64,000 bases of DNA from Xenorhabdus szentirmaii DSM 16338 (lineage in GTDB: Bacteria > Pseudomonadota > Gammaproteobacteria > Enterobacterales > Enterobacteriaceae). Below the pieces are notes generated by a model. That model was not told the origin of the DNA. It did not search any database and saw only the letters and a list, made by a program, of their open reading frames with translations. Positions 53,311 to 61,886 of this stretch are shown in pieces. Made by a program: the position numbers and the translations under genes. The stretch is from assembly GCF_002632585.1 (NCBI RefSeq), contig NZ_NIBV01000001.1:1-64000 (forward strand), in the 5' to 3' direction. Position 1 is the first letter of the stretch. Every line of letters starts with the position of its first letter.

Positions 53311-54366
53311 ATGTCGAAAAAAGAGTTCGGTGTATTTCTGCCCATTGCCAACGGTGGATGGATAGTTTCCAAAAACACGCCTCCATTAGATGCGTCTTAT
53401 AAACAGAACCGTGAGGCTGCGATTCTGGCCGATCAAATCGGTCTTGATTTCATTATGGCAATAGGAAAGTGGAAAGGTTTTGGTGGTGAAACCGATCATT
53501 GGGGAACCTCTCTGGAATCCGTTACGATGTTGTCAGGCATTGCTGAAGTCACTCATCGTGCGAAATTGATCGCAACAGTTCATGCCGGGCTGCATAACCC
53601 GGCTGTTACCGCCAAAATGATTACTACGCTGGATCATATCAGTCAGGGACGTGCAGGCCTGAATATTGTTTCCGGCTCATTCCGGGATGAATTTGAACAA
53701 ATGGGCGCATGGGATGGCAGTTTGGATCATACCCAGCGCTATGCTATGACTGCTGAGTGGACGCAGCTTATCAAACGGCTTTGGCGTGAAAAAAAGGTGG
53801 ATCACGAAGGCGCTTATTTTCATCTTAAACAATGCGTTTCTGAGCCTAAGCCCCTCTCAAAGCCTCGTCCTTATCTGTTTTGTGCAGGCCAATCTGAACG
53901 AGGGCTGCGCTTCAGTGTACAGAATGCAGATGTTTGTTTTATTGGCGGCGGAGATGAAGAAGATACCCGAAAAATCAGTTTAAATGCCAAGCGTATCGCT
54001 GCTGAGTACAATAAAACCACCAAAACATTCAGCTTGTGCACGATTATTTTCGCCGAAACGGATGCCCATGCTGCAACCCTCGCCCAATTTTACCGTCAAG
54101 GCGTGGATGCTGAGGGGGTCAAAAATATGATGAACAGTTATGGCCTTGATACAACCGGAAAAACTATCGCGATGGTTGAACGTTCCAAGCATGCTTTTAT
54201 GACTCAAACGATTATCGGAACGCCTGAAAATTGTTACAAGCAACTGGCAAGTTTAATGCGCAACTGTGAGCTAGACGGAATGATGTTGATATTCACCGAT
54301 TACATCAAAGGATTGAAGATGTTTGGTGATTATATGCTTCCCAGATTCAGAGAAGAATTTGCCTGA
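53311..54366 (+). CDS. RutA-like FMN-dependent monooxygenase (LLM class)
   Basis: 351 residues of the luciferase-like family. It closely follows RutA in layout: FGVFLPIANGGWIVS, DFIMAIGKWKGFGG, GRAGLNIVSGSFRDEFEQMG, YLFCAGQSERGLRFS, DGMMLIFTDYIKGL. RutA opens the uracil ring using FMN and O2. Other members use the same flavin-N5-oxide chemistry on different substrates. None of rutB-F is present, so pyrimidine catabolism is not complete. ATG 53311 has AAGGAA upstream. Confidence 0.85.
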   Translation: MSKKEFGVFLPIANGGWIVSKNTPPLDASYKQNREAAILADQIGLDFIMAIGKWKGFGGETDHWGTSLESVTMLSGIAEVTHRAKLIATVHAGLHNPAVTAKMITTLDHISQGRAGLNIVSGSFRDEFEQMGAWDGSLDHTQRYAMTAEWTQLIKRLWREKKVDHEGAYFHLKQCVSEPKPLSKPRPYLFCAGQSERGLRFSVQNADVCFIGGGDEEDTRKISLNAKRIAAEYNKTTKTFSLCTIIFAETDAHAATLAQFYRQGVDAEGVKNMMNSYGLDTTGKTIAMVERSKHAFMTQTIIGTPENCYKQLASLMRNCELDGMMLIFTDYIKGLKMFGDYMLPRFREEFA

Positions 54367-54391
54367 TAATATCTGGTCATGATTTCCGGCA

Positions 54392-54422
54392 ACGGGGAGA
54401 TTTTGATTCCATATCTCCCCGT
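54392..54422 (+). terminator. Terminator after the RutA-like gene
   Basis: ACGGGGAGAT and ATCTCCCCGT form a 10-bp stem. It separates the gene from convergent ybbP. Confidence 0.85.
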
Positions 54423-54454
54423 CCGACAGGTTTTTCGGCTTGTTCCGGCAAATA

Positions 54455-56887
54455 TCAATCAGGTAAACGCCGGTAATGCCCTTTACCATGCAATAATCGG
54501 ATACCCAACCAACCGCCACATAATGAAAGCATTAAGCTGCTGATAACAGGAAGAAAAATCCACATCAACCATTGCGGGTGCCATGGGAAATGGAAAACCT
54601 GAGTCTGCAATAACCAAAGGGCAATTTCTGCACCAAATGCGGCAGCGATGCCCGCCATCAAACCCAATAATGCAAATTCACTCCACAATGTGCGACGCAA
54701 TAGTTTCTTGCTCGCACCTAATGTGCGGTATACCACCAATTCAAGTTGGCGCTGGCTCATGCCAACCTGAATTTGTGCCAACAAAAGCAATGTGCCACAT
54801 ATCATCACCAGAAAGACCATAATTTCCAATGCCTTGCTGACTTGCTGCAAGATACCTTGTAATTGCTTAAGTATTGAGCCAATATCCAACACACTGATGG
54901 TCGGGAAATGGCGGTTAATTTCTGTCAGCAATTGGCCATTGCCCTGATAGTGAAAGCTGGTTAACCACATGTGAGGATAGTTTTCCAACGTCTCTTTCGC
55001 AAAGATGAAAAAGAAGTTTGGATTCACACTTTCCCAATCCACTTTACGGATACTGCTGACCGTAGCATGAAATGTTCGTGTATCTCCCGTAAATGCCAGT
55101 TGATCACCGACATGAATTTGCAATCGCTCAGCTACGCCTTGTTCTATGGAGACTTCATCCGGCTTTGGCGGCCATGTTCCCTCTACAATTGTATTGAAAG
55201 GCGGCAGTTCTGATTTCCATGTTAAATTCAGCTCACGGCGTACTGTACTACTGTTGGGGTGCCTTTTATCCGCCCATTCAATCGCTGATTGCTGATTCAC
55301 CCCGGTTAAGCGAGCCAATATAACAGGATAGAAATCAGTGGGTTTCACCTGATGCTGGGTGAGTAATTCATTGACTTGTTCAAGTTGTGGCTGAGCCATG
55401 TTAAGCAGGAAATAATTCGGGCTATCCGGTGGCAATTGTTGTTGCCATTGATTCAATAAATCTCCTCTTGCCATGACAAGCAACGCCAGCAACATAAAGG
55501 ACAAAGAAAATGCAGCTAATTGTGTCATGGTCTGGAATGGGCGACACAACAAGCGGTTAACGGCCAAACGTAAACTTAGCTGGCGGAATTTTATCCTGCG
55601 CAGTAACCATAATCCTCCCCAGCCCAATAACGCCAGTAACAATGCAACAATGGGTATTCCTGCCAGCAATGACCATAATAAGGGATTAGCCCCTGCCAGC
55701 AGGACCAATCCCCCCGTGATAAGCAGTGCAACGGCCGGCAGGTAGTAACGTAATGGCCAGATAGATGCAGTGACACCATTTCTTAATACCCGCGAAGGCT
55801 GGGTTGCCATTAATTGGCGGTAAGGGCGAATTCCCACGAGAAAAGCGATGCCAAATAAAGCGCCCATTGCCCAAACCCAAGGCCACATCCCCGCCTCTGG
55901 CAGCATTTTAGGCAGCATTCCAGCCAAAATTTGAACCAAGGCGGTTTCAAAAATTAAACCTAACGCAGCCCCTACCACAATCGCGGCAAGCATTATCACT
56001 AACCATTGCCCGATGATCCATTGGCGCAAGGCCCAACGCCCTGCTCCCAGCGTTTTCAGAATGGCAATCAAATTATGCCGGCTACGGCAATAATGCGACA
56101 TGGAAACCGCCATTGCAGCAACAGCCAGCAAGAGTGTCAACAAAGATGACAATAGTAAAAATTGCTGTGCCCGTTCAATGGATTGTGCCAATACACCATT
56201 ATCCTGTTTCAGGGTGAGCCAACGCTGGTCGGCTTTTAATTGTGGTTCAATCAACTGCTGAAAGGATTGGATTTCCACCGGTGATCCCGAGAACATATAG
56301 CGATAGGTTAACCGGCTTCCGGGCTGGATCGCCCCTGTCGCTTCAGCATCATCAATATTAATTAAAATTCGGGGAGAGATTTGGAATGGGCTGAAACCGC
56401 TATCAGGCTCTTGCAGTAATTCCCCGCGAATTCTCAACATGGTATCACCCACCTCAAGGTCATCGCCAACGTTAACCCCCAGCAATGTCAGCAGGCGGGG
56501 AGCCACCAGCACAGTACCTTTTTCCGGTTTTAACCCTTTCGGATTGGTTTCCAGTTCTCCGTACAACGGATAACGATCATCCGCGGCTTTCACATCCGCC
56601 AATTGCGGAATATCTCCCGCATAAGTCATGGTTGAAAATGAGATCTGGCGACTTAATACCAACCCTTTTTCATGAGCCTGTTTTAACCAAATTTCATCAA
56701 CGGGATACGAAGCCCTTAAAACCAGATCACCCGCCAGAAAATCACGGCTTTGGTAATGCACACTCTGGTCAATACGATCACTAATACGCCCCAATGCCAA
56801 TACGCAAGCCACAGCCAAGGTTAAGGATAACCAGACAATCAGCAGCGAGGGAGTACGCCACTCCCGCAAAAACCAACGCCAAATCAT
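54455..56887 (-). CDS. ybbP: ABC transporter permease YbbP
   Basis: 810 residues (E. coli about 804). FtsX-type permease with an N-terminal helix (SLLIVWLSLTLAVACVLAL), a periplasmic MacB-like domain and two FtsX core domains. It pairs with the ATPase YbbA; the pair is proposed to extract lipid or lipoprotein-type substrates. ATG 56887 overlaps ybbA by 4 bases. Confidence 0.92.
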   Translation of the reverse strand: MIWRWFLREWRTPSLLIVWLSLTLAVACVLALGRISDRIDQSVHYQSRDFLAGDLVLRASYPVDEIWLKQAHEKGLVLSRQISFSTMTYAGDIPQLADVKAADDRYPLYGELETNPKGLKPEKGTVLVAPRLLTLLGVNVGDDLEVGDTMLRIRGELLQEPDSGFSPFQISPRILINIDDAEATGAIQPGSRLTYRYMFSGSPVEIQSFQQLIEPQLKADQRWLTLKQDNGVLAQSIERAQQFLLLSSLLTLLLAVAAMAVSMSHYCRSRHNLIAILKTLGAGRWALRQWIIGQWLVIMLAAIVVGAALGLIFETALVQILAGMLPKMLPEAGMWPWVWAMGALFGIAFLVGIRPYRQLMATQPSRVLRNGVTASIWPLRYYLPAVALLITGGLVLLAGANPLLWSLLAGIPIVALLLALLGWGGLWLLRRIKFRQLSLRLAVNRLLCRPFQTMTQLAAFSLSFMLLALLVMARGDLLNQWQQQLPPDSPNYFLLNMAQPQLEQVNELLTQHQVKPTDFYPVILARLTGVNQQSAIEWADKRHPNSSTVRRELNLTWKSELPPFNTIVEGTWPPKPDEVSIEQGVAERLQIHVGDQLAFTGDTRTFHATVSSIRKVDWESVNPNFFFIFAKETLENYPHMWLTSFHYQGNGQLLTEINRHFPTISVLDIGSILKQLQGILQQVSKALEIMVFLVMICGTLLLLAQIQVGMSQRQLELVVYRTLGASKKLLRRTLWSEFALLGLMAGIAAAFGAEIALWLLQTQVFHFPWHPQWLMWIFLPVISSLMLSLCGGWLGIRLLHGKGHYRRLPD

Positions 56888-57570
56888 GCTTCCTCCCGCA
56901 ATTTTCCATCTACCAGATGTAAACGGCGTTGGCATCGGGCTGCAAGTTGGCTGTCATGTGTGACTAAAATCAAGGTAGTGCCGTAATCGTGATTAAGGGA
57001 AAACAGTAAGTCAGCAATACGATCTCCCGTCTGTCGATCAAGGTTCCCAGTCGGTTCATCTGCAAACAGAATTTTTGGCCGTGTACAAAATGCACGGGCC
57101 AAAGCAACCCGCTGCTGCTCCCCCCCTGAAAGCTGGGCAGGCATATGTTTGAGACGCTTGCCCAATCCCAGTTGTTCGAGCAATTCTATGGCTTGCTGGC
57201 GGCTTTGGCTTTCCGATTCACCACGCAACAGCGCCGGAAGCTGAACATTTTCCAATGCGTTCAGTGTCGGTATCAACATAAATGACTGGAAAACAAAACC
57301 CACGCTCTCTGCCCGCAGTTGTGCCCTCTGCTCCTCATTCATCTGAGTGAGATTCTGCCCCAGCAAATGCACTTCCCCACCGTTGCCATCATCCAATCCC
57401 GCAATAACGCCAAGAAGCGTTGATTTTCCTGACCCTGATTCACCAATCAAGGCAATTGTCTGTGCTGGCTCGACAATCAGCTCAACACCTTGCAATATAT
57501 TAATTATCTGTTCCCCTTGACCAACATGTTTAGTGAGATGATGAACTTCAAGAATACTTTCTACAGCCAT
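56884..57570 (-). CDS. ybbA: ABC transporter ATPase YbbA
   Basis: 228 residues, LolD-like. Walker A is GESGSGKST, the signature [14 protein letters not shown], Walker B ILFADEP. Its 5' end overlaps the divergent tesA start (57538-57570), as in E. coli where the genes are also divergent. Confidence 0.95.
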   Translation of the reverse strand: MAVESILEVHHLTKHVGQGEQIINILQGVELIVEPAQTIALIGESGSGKSTLLGVIAGLDDGNGGEVHLLGQNLTQMNEEQRAQLRAESVGFVFQSFMLIPTLNALENVQLPALLRGESESQSRQQAIELLEQLGLGKRLKHMPAQLSGGEQQRVALARAFCTRPKILFADEPTGNLDRQTGDRIADLLFSLNHDYGTTLILVTHDSQLAARCQRRLHLVDGKLREEA

Positions 57571-58173
57571 GTATTTTTCCTTTTATTATCAGTGCTATTT
57601 AGTGCCAGAGCAGCGGCGGCAGATACACTGCTGATATTGGGAGACAGCCTCAGTGCCGGATATCGCCTGCCCGTTGAGCAATCATGGCCTGCTCTGATGG
57701 CAAGGCAATGGCAAAAAACCGGTAAAAAAACAGTGATTGTCAACGGCAGTATCAGTGGTAACACCGCTTCACAAGGACTTGAGCGCTTGCCTGAATTATT
57801 GAAGCTGCACAATCCCAAATGGGTTCTACTGGAGCTTGGTGCAAATGACGGATTACGGGGTTTTCCCCCCCAAAACATAGCGCAAGATTTACAACGGAAT
57901 ATTGACCTGATTAAACAAGCTGGTGCACAACCGTTATTAATGCAAATTAGGATTTCCCCCAATTACGGCAAGCGCTATACCGACGCCTTTGCAAAAATCT
58001 ATCCTATGTTGTCAGAACACAACCAAATTCCTTTATTGCCATTTTTCATGGAACACGTTGTTATCAAACCAGAGTGGATGCAAGATGACGGGATACACCC
58101 GAATCAATCAGCACAACCTTTTATTGCTGATTGGATGTCCAATCAATTGTCTGGTTACATCAACCCTTCTTAA
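57538..58173 (+). CDS. tesA: Acyl-CoA thioesterase I / protease I / lysophospholipase L1
   Basis: 211 residues with a signal peptide (MMNFKNTF..., cleavage after ARAAAA). SGNH hydrolase: GDSLSAGY (Ser), NGSISGNT, GANDGLRG and the DDGIHPN catalytic Asp-His. It hydrolyses acyl-CoA and lysophospholipids in the periplasm. The start is chosen from homology to E. coli TesA. Confidence 0.95.
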   Translation: MMNFKNTFYSHVFFLLLSVLFSARAAAADTLLILGDSLSAGYRLPVEQSWPALMARQWQKTGKKTVIVNGSISGNTASQGLERLPELLKLHNPKWVLLELGANDGLRGFPPQNIAQDLQRNIDLIKQAGAQPLLMQIRISPNYGKRYTDAFAKIYPMLSEHNQIPLLPFFMEHVVIKPEWMQDDGIHPNQSAQPFIADWMSNQLSGYINPS

Positions 58174-58238
58174 GTAATAATTTTTATTAATAGTAAATCA
58201 TTTATTACCATAATTGATGTGATTAAGCAGGTAAAGTT

Positions 58239-59015
58239 ATGCAAAAATCGGTTCTTATTACCGGATGTTCCAGCGGCATTGGATTAGCCGCAGCCAAAAC
58301 ACTTCATCAACGTGGTTACCATGTCCTCGCTGCTTGTCGCAAATCAGCCGATTTGGAACATATGCGTGAATTGGGTTTTGAACCTATTGAGTTGGATTTA
58401 GATGATAAGGACAGTGTTGAACGCGCAGCAAAGAGAGTCATCGAAGTCACCAGCGGGCGTTTGTTCGGGCTATTTAATAATGGCGGATTTGCAGTTTACG
58501 GACCATTGGAAAGTGTTTCCCGCGAACAAATGGAAAAGCAATTTTCCACCAATTTTTTCGGCGCCCATCAACTCACCAATCTGTTGTTACCCGCCATACA
58601 CGCTTATGGCGCAGGGAGAATAGTCCAGACCAGTTCTGTGATGGGGTTAATTTCTACACCAAACCGGGGAGCATATGCAGCCAGCAAATATGCCCTTGAA
58701 GCATGGTCTGATGCCTTACGGGCGGAACTGGCAAAAACGGGTATTAAAGTCAGCCTGATTGAACCCGGCCCAATCAAGACACGTTTCACAGAAAACGTGA
58801 ATCAAACCCAGAAGGATCATCCTGTTGAAAACCCTGGTCTGGCACGCCGTTTGACACTCATGCCTGAAGATGTGGTCGCTAAATTAATTCATGCTCTGGA
58901 AAGTCCCAACCCTAAGTTACGTTATTCTGTTACCTTATTGACTTACGCAGCAAAGATCATGCGCCGTATCTTGCCAGAAAGATGGCTCGACAAAATTGTT
59001 CACAAGCTAAGTTAA
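58239..59015 (+). CDS. ybbO: Short-chain dehydrogenase YbbO
   Basis: 258 residues, SDR fold. Cofactor motif TGCSSGIGLAAAK, NNGGFAVYG, and catalytic YAASKYALEAWS. E. coli YbbO reduces long-chain aldehydes and related carbonyls with NADP(H). Part of the conserved tesA-ybbO-ybbN block. Confidence 0.93.
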   Translation: MQKSVLITGCSSGIGLAAAKTLHQRGYHVLAACRKSADLEHMRELGFEPIELDLDDKDSVERAAKRVIEVTSGRLFGLFNNGGFAVYGPLESVSREQMEKQFSTNFFGAHQLTNLLLPAIHAYGAGRIVQTSSVMGLISTPNRGAYAASKYALEAWSDALRAELAKTGIKVSLIEPGPIKTRFTENVNQTQKDHPVENPGLARRLTLMPEDVVAKLIHALESPNPKLRYSVTLLTYAAKIMRRILPERWLDKIVHKLS

Positions 59016-59090
59016 TGAGCATTGAAATACACGCCCGTGAGTCTTATTTATTCATGCGACACTTTATTAACAAACCAAAGAGAAACGCCC

Positions 59091-59969
59091 ATGGAACTTA
59101 CAGTGAATACAAACAGTAATAACACCAATATCACAAATATTGATGAATCCAATATTTCTCAAGTTGTTCAGCTTTCACTCACTCAACTTGTCGTGTTCTA
59201 CTTTTGGTCTCCACAAGATCTGCATTGCCATGAATTAGAATCAACTCTTGATAAGATTGTTCATGAATATGAGGGCCAATTTACTCTGGCCAAAGTCAAT
59301 TGTGACCTGTTTTCTCACCTCGCTGCACACTTTGGCGTCCGTACTTTACCAACGGTATTGTTTGTGAAAGAAGCTCGTCCGGTGCAAGGCTTTGAAGGCA
59401 TCCAGACGGATGAATCCATCAGAAACATTTTTGCCCAACTTCTGACCAAAGAAGAAATATCACCCTTGGAAAAAGTGAATGCTCTGCTTGCAGAAGGCAA
59501 AAATCAAGATGCATTGCTGTTACTGAAAGAACTTCATCAGGAGGAGCCGCAAGATACAGAGATGACTTTGTTGCTGGCTCAAATCAGTATTTCTCTCAAT
59601 CACCTTGACGACGCACAAAAACTACTGGATACCGTCCCATTAGACGCACAGGATGAGCATTATAATGAGCTGCTTGAGTACATAAAATCTCAGAAAGAAG
59701 CTGCTGATTCTCCTGAGATTCGACAACTTCAACAAGCGTTGGCAACTCAACCAGAAAATGCAGAGCTGGCTATTCAACTTGCTTCAAAATTACATGAAGT
59801 AGGCCGCAATGAAGAGGCGCTGGAATTACTGTTTGGTTTTCTGAAAAAAGATCTTGCCGCTGCTGATGGTGCTGTGAAAAAGACAATGATGGATATTTTA
59901 TCAGCATTGGGAAGCGGTGATGCGCTAGCTTCTAAATATCGTCGTCATGTATACTCATTACTCTATTAA
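59091..59969 (+). CDS. cnoX: Chaperedoxin CnoX (YbbN)
   Basis: 292 residues: an N-terminal thioredoxin-like domain without CxxC (the active-site loop reads [12 protein letters not shown], a single Cys as in CnoX) and C-terminal tetratricopeptide-like helices (about 130-280). In E. coli it protects clients from overoxidation and works with GroEL and DnaK. ATG 59091 chosen from homology. Confidence 0.93.
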   Translation: MELTVNTNSNNTNITNIDESNISQVVQLSLTQLVVFYFWSPQDLHCHELESTLDKIVHEYEGQFTLAKVNCDLFSHLAAHFGVRTLPTVLFVKEARPVQGFEGIQTDESIRNIFAQLLTKEEISPLEKVNALLAEGKNQDALLLLKELHQEEPQDTEMTLLLAQISISLNHLDDAQKLLDTVPLDAQDEHYNELLEYIKSQKEAADSPEIRQLQQALATQPENAELAIQLASKLHEVGRNEEALELLFGFLKKDLAAADGAVKKTMMDILSALGSGDALASKYRRHVYSLLY

Positions 59970-60018
59970 GTAAGAAACATTTATCTATTCTCCATAATTA
60001 GTGAATAAGGGAATTGTT

Positions 60019-60948
60019 ATGGATTTACTCTCTTTTGGTGCAGTACCAGTCCTCATTATCATTGCGGTCGTTATCGTTTTTACCTGTGTAAAGACCGTTC
60101 CACAAGGCTATCAATGGACTGTTGAACGCTTTGGCCGTTATACCCGTACATTAACGCCGGGCCTGCATATCATTGTGCCGTTTGTTGATCGTATCGGCCG
60201 CAAAATTAATATGATGGAACAGGTGTTGGATATTCCGTCACAAGAAGTGATTTCACGCGATAACGCCAACGTCACCATTGATGCCGTCTGCTTCATTCAG
60301 GTTGTTGATCCTGTGCGGGCTGCCTATGAAGTCAGTAACCTGCAATTGTCCATCATTAACCTGACCATGACTAACTTCCGTACCGTACTGGGTTCAATGG
60401 AACTGGATGAAATGTTGTCTCAGCGCGATTCCATCAACAGCCGCCTGCTGACAATTGTCGATGAGGCAACTAACCCGTGGGGTGTCAAAATCACGCGTAT
60501 TGAGATCCGTGACGTTCGTCCGCCGAAAGAATTGATCTCTGCAATGAATGCGCAGATGAAGGCAGAACGTACAAAACGCGCCGATATCCTTGAAGCGGAA
60601 GGTATCCGTCAGGCCGCTATCCTGAAAGCCGAAGGGGAGAAACAATCACAAATCCTGAAAGCAGAGGGTGAACGTCAGTCAGCATTCCTTCAGGCAGAAG
60701 CCCGTGAACGTGCCGCAGAAGCGGAAGCACGTGCAACTAAAATGGTTTCTGACGCCATTGCTGATGGTGATATGCAGGCCATTAATTACTTCGTTGCCCA
60801 AAAATATACGGATGCTCTTACCAACATTGGGACAGCGAACAACAGTAAAGTCATTATGATGCCACTGGAAGCCAGCAATTTGATGGGCGCTATCGGTGGT
60901 ATTGCTGAATTAATTGGCGAAAGTAAGAAAAGCAAACAGGATAAATAA
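60019..60948 (+). CDS. qmcA: Membrane-associated SPFH/band-7 protein QmcA
   Basis: 309 residues; one N-terminal membrane helix ([16 protein letters not shown]), SPFH domain ([28 protein letters not shown]), then coiled coil with repeated LKAEGE units. A stomatin relative forming membrane microdomain cages. ATG 60019 has AAGGG upstream. Confidence 0.94.
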   Translation: MDLLSFGAVPVLIIIAVVIVFTCVKTVPQGYQWTVERFGRYTRTLTPGLHIIVPFVDRIGRKINMMEQVLDIPSQEVISRDNANVTIDAVCFIQVVDPVRAAYEVSNLQLSIINLTMTNFRTVLGSMELDEMLSQRDSINSRLLTIVDEATNPWGVKITRIEIRDVRPPKELISAMNAQMKAERTKRADILEAEGIRQAAILKAEGEKQSQILKAEGERQSAFLQAEARERAAEAEARATKMVSDAIADGDMQAINYFVAQKYTDALTNIGTANNSKVIMMPLEASNLMGAIGGIAELIGESKKSKQDK

Positions 60949-60950
60949 CC

Positions 60951-61406
60951 ATGATTGAACAGATCGCCGCTCAGCCAGTTTGGTTCTGGCTCTGTTTTGG
61001 TGGCCTGCTTCTGATTGCAGAATTGCTGGGAACAGGGGGATACCTTTTGTGGACAGGAACAGCAGCTATCGTTGTTTCCCTGATCACATGGGTTTTTCCT
61101 GGTATGGGCTGGGAACTGCAAGGTGTTCTGTTTGCTATTCTAACACTGGTTTCTGTTCTTGCATGGCGCAGCTGGCTGCGCCACCGCCCGCTTCAGGAAA
61201 GTGATAAGACCCTCAATCAGAAAGATCACCAGTTAATCGGACTTCGTGCCCATTTAATCACAGATACCGAAAATGGTTATGGACGAATCAGACTTGCTGA
61301 TGGCAGTTGGCGCGTCCAATGTGATCGGGAACTGACCGCGAATACTGAGGTTGAAGTTATCGCTGTCGATGGGATCACTTTGAAAGTGAAACCTGTTCAT
61401 CACTGA
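60951..61406 (+). CDS. ybbJ: NfeD-like membrane protein YbbJ
   Basis: 151 residues with two to three N-terminal helices ([43 protein letters not shown]) and a C-terminal OB-like NfeD domain ([25 protein letters not shown]). Always paired with QmcA. Confidence 0.93.
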   Translation: MIEQIAAQPVWFWLCFGGLLLIAELLGTGGYLLWTGTAAIVVSLITWVFPGMGWELQGVLFAILTLVSVLAWRSWLRHRPLQESDKTLNQKDHQLIGLRAHLITDTENGYGRIRLADGSWRVQCDRELTANTEVEVIAVDGITLKVKPVHH

Positions 61407-61807
61407 CCATGATGCACGCAACAACCCGATAAATGCTCAATGATGGGGCAATCCGCCCCGTCATCTCCCGGGCATTCGGCTGCCAGTACCAGTAATCTGT
61501 CCTTTATCTTTTGTAATTCTGTCATTGTTTTTTCTATTTCGGCTACTTTTTGCAAAGTTGCCGCTTTCACATCAGCACTCTGGCGACTGGGATTGCGAAA
61601 TAATCGCAATAATTCCCGACATTCTTCCAGCGTAAACCCCACTTCTTTCGCCTGACGCAGAAGCATCAGTTCATCAACATGTTTTTGCTGGTAATAACGG
61701 TAACCGTTATCTCCCCGCTTTGGTGCAGTAATCAGATCTTTTTCTTCATAAAACCGGATGGCCTTGCTGGTTAAACCGGTTTTGTGGGCAATTTCACTGA
61801 TGTTCAT
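61400..61807 (-). CDS. cueR: Copper-responsive MerR-type activator CueR
   Basis: 135 residues. The MerR HTH is at the N-terminus ([22 protein letters not shown]). The metal loop CPGDDGADC (two Cys) and a C-terminal CCVHHG match CueR. It is divergent from copA and activates it on Cu(I)/Ag(I). Confidence 0.95.
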   Translation of the reverse strand: MNISEIAHKTGLTSKAIRFYEEKDLITAPKRGDNGYRYYQQKHVDELMLLRQAKEVGFTLEECRELLRLFRNPSRQSADVKAATLQKVAEIEKTMTELQKIKDRLLVLAAECPGDDGADCPIIEHLSGCCVHHGQ

Positions 61808-61816
61808 TATTCCCCC

Positions 61817-61847
61817 TTGACCTTCCCCTTGCAGGAAGGTTTAGCCT
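61817..61847 (+). promoter_or_regulatory. copA promoter with CueR operator
   Basis: TTGACC (-35, 61817-61822) and TAGCCT (-10, 61842-61847) are 19 bases apart, the long spacing used by MerR-type activators. The spacer carries the dyad CCTTCC...GGAAGG. It is nearly identical to the E. coli copA promoter. Confidence 0.92.
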
Positions 61848-61886
61848 TAGTGATAAGTATACCACTCTGTATCAGGAGATATTGTC

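Noticed and set aside
51061..54366. A Rut pyrimidine degradation operon
   Set aside because: Only a RutA-like oxygenase is present; rutB to rutF and a RutG-type permease are absent.
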